Below are positions 7,765 through 8,595 of a stretch of DNA of 8,595 nt, in pieces. Position 1 is the first letter of the stretch. Each line of letters starts with the position of its first letter. The notes below the pieces were generated by a model that saw only the letters and a program-made list of their open reading frames with translations, made no database searches and was not told the DNA's origin. The position numbers and the translations under genes were made by a program. Source of the stretch: an uncultured Sphingomonadales bacterium (lineage in GTDB: Bacteria > Pseudomonadota > Alphaproteobacteria > Sphingomonadales > Sphingomonadaceae); NCBI GenBank assembly GCA_903868655.1, contig CAIPWG010000511.1:1-8595 (forward strand), given 5' to 3'.

Positions 7765-7903
7765 GGTTCTTGGGGCTCCTGTGCCGGGCATTCGCTGGAC
7801 TCGGCGCGACGCGCTACCTATCTGTGGCGCAAATGGCCTTCCTGAACGCGCGGTGCAAGAGGGCTGCACTCTCGTCACCGACGTGTGAGATCGCTTGAAC
7901 TGT
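7765..7903. promoter_or_regulatory. Divergent intergenic region with a small inverted repeat
   Basis: This 139-bp gap separates the divergent starts of the phosphatase and the DsbD-like gene, so promoters for both directions should be here. I cannot place convincing -35/-10 pairs. An exact 5-bp inverted repeat, GTGCA at 7853-7857 and TGCAC at 7865-7869 with a 7-base spacer, could be an operator half-site pair, but it is short enough to arise by chance. On the minus strand an AGGAG at 7780-7776 precedes the phosphatase start by 11 bases. No small gene was recognised. Confidence 0.35.
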
Positions 7904-8595
7904 ATGACCATGGCACTGTCTCTCCTTCGTCGCGCCTTCGTCTGGCTGACCCCCTTGCTTTTGCTGGGCGGCGCCGATGCAGCCCGGGCCGATCGCCTGC
8001 CGTCGGGCGAACCGACCCATATCAAGGCGTCGTTGGTGCCCGAACGTGCCGGTGCTCCCGGCGAAACAATCACGCTCGCTTTGGTCATGCAGCCTGCCAA
8101 GGACTGGCACGGCTATTGGTCGAACCCGGGCGATGCGGGTCTTGCCCCCACGCTCGACTGGACCCTGCCCAAAGGGGCGGCGGCGGGCGCGATGCAGTTT
8201 CCCGTGCCACAGACGCTGCTCGTCGCTGGGCTGATGAACCATGTCTATGCGCATGACTTTGCGATCCTGATCCCGTTCACCCTGCCCCGCGACGCCGCGC
8301 CGGGTGCAGTCCTGCCGGTCTCGGCCAAAGCGCAATGGCTGGCCTGCACCGCAACGATCTGTGTGCCCGAAGATGCTGTCTTGTCGACCACGGTTACCGT
8401 GGGTTCGGCGGCCAAGGCCGATCCGCGCTTTGCCCCATGGCGCGCGGCCTTGCCTGCGCCTCTCGATCAGCCGGCGCATTTTGCGATCACGCCCGCCGGT
8501 TACCGGCTGGCGATTCCGTTCCCGGCCGGCCGATCCGCACCCTTTTTCTCACCTGCAGCAGCTCCTCCATCCTCTCCCTCCTGGCCTGCTCCTCC
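7904..8595 (+). CDS. Exported DsbD-family thiol:disulfide interchange protein, N-terminal fragment
   Basis: This open reading frame runs off the right edge, so only the N-terminal periplasmic domain is present. The first 30 residues form a signal peptide with LLRR, a hydrophobic core and Ala-X-Ala cleavage sites (ADA at 24-26, ARA at 27-29). It is followed by the beta-rich N-terminal domain of sphingomonad DsbD-like proteins: DWHGYWSNPGDAGL (67-80), FPVPQTLLVAGLMNHVY (99-115) and WLACTATICVPE (145-156), whose Cys148 and Cys153 are the likely redox pair, then GYRLAIPFPAG (199-209). In full-length relatives eight membrane helices and a thioredoxin-like domain follow and carry electrons from cytoplasmic thioredoxin to the periplasm. 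The frame stays open, but the protein stops resembling the family at about base 8549, after APFF (212-215). ATG at 7904 or the nearby ATG at 7910 could be the start; neither has a strong ribosome-binding site. Confidence 0.8.
   Translation, partial: MTMALSLLRRAFVWLTPLLLLGGADAARADRLPSGEPTHIKASLVPERAGAPGETITLALVMQPAKDWHGYWSNPGDAGLAPTLDWTLPKGAAAGAMQFPVPQTLLVAGLMNHVYAHDFAILIPFTLPRDAAPGAVLPVSAKAQWLACTATICVPEDAVLSTTVTVGSAAKADPRFAPWRAALPAPLDQPAHFAITPAGYRLAIPFPAGRSAPFFSPAAAPPSSPSWPAP
8549..8595. other. Probable foreign or chimeric sequence at the right end, resembling a eukaryotic exon edge
   Basis: On the plus strand this is a pyrimidine-rich run that turns the DsbD-like protein into a Pro/Ser/Ala string where the family should continue with a second Phe-Pro motif. 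Read on the minus strand from 8594 to 8553 it encodes EEQARRERMEELLQ, a charged coiled-coil style peptide, with two consecutive AGG arginine codons and a third AGG nearby. It is followed directly by GTGAGA (8552-8547), so CAG|GTGAGA matches a vertebrate-type 5' splice donor. AGG codons are rare in GC-rich alphaproteobacteria. This suggests a join to eukaryotic DNA at about 8549-8553. The stretch is short, so chance is not excluded. Confidence 0.5.

Noticed and set aside
7765..8100. N-terminal extension of the phosphatase by 112 codons
   Set aside because: It covers the intergenic region and runs antisense to the DsbD-like gene. The internal ATG at 7764 gives a proper signal peptide and family length.
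7814..8479. Minus-strand 221-codon open frame opposite the DsbD-like gene
   Set aside because: The translation is Arg/Gly/Gln-rich with no recognisable domain, while the plus strand shows a signal peptide and family motifs. It is a GC-driven shadow frame.
1..8595. A novel defence, mobile or biosynthetic system
   Set aside because: All convincing genes belong to well-known housekeeping families; there are no transposases, integrases, CRISPR repeats, toxin-antitoxin pairs or unexplained gene-sized gaps. The largest internal gap is 139 bp.

Overview
The window looks like about 8.5 kb of high-GC alphaproteobacterial chromosome, most likely from the order Sphingomonadales (Novosphingobium/Sphingomonas type). 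Three things point there: strong third-position GC with long antisense shadow frames, a membrane-anchored mitofilin-like gene directly after hemC-hemD, and an exported alkaline phosphatase with the residue pattern of Sphingomonas PhoK. The identifications come from reading motifs in the translations; no database search was run.

Layout from left to right. (1) On the minus strand, tsaD (tRNA threonylcarbamoyladenosine synthesis) is followed by gpsA (glycerol-3-phosphate dehydrogenase) with an ATGA stop/start overlap. After gpsA comes the first part of a third gene, probably a polysaccharide flippase, which overlaps the gpsA stop and is cut off near the left end. (2) Diverging from tsaD across only 45 bp, a plus-strand haem operon runs hemC, hemD, then a mitofilin/Mic60-like membrane protein. 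(3) Converging on it is a minus-strand pair: a PhoK/PafA-type exported alkaline phosphatase, then a UbiH/COQ6-type FAD monooxygenase, again with an ATGA overlap. The last 56 bp of the monooxygenase gene and of the mitofilin-like gene overlap tail to tail. (4) Diverging from the phosphatase across 139 bp is the N-terminal part of an exported DsbD-family protein, which runs off the right end.

Functionally these are mostly housekeeping genes: tRNA modification, phospholipid precursor supply, tetrapyrrole synthesis, ubiquinone hydroxylation, membrane architecture, periplasmic phosphate release and periplasmic thiol redox. I find no RNA genes, CRISPR arrays, insertion sequences, phage genes or defence modules, and no convincing undescribed system.

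The most unusual signal is at the two ends. About the first 78 bases (AT-richer, and not continuing the flippase-like protein) and the last 47 bases (not continuing the DsbD-like protein, but reading on the minus strand like a eukaryotic coding exon ending in a splice donor) do not look like this bacterium. The contig may be a bacterial fragment joined to foreign, possibly host, DNA at both ends by assembly or library chimerism.
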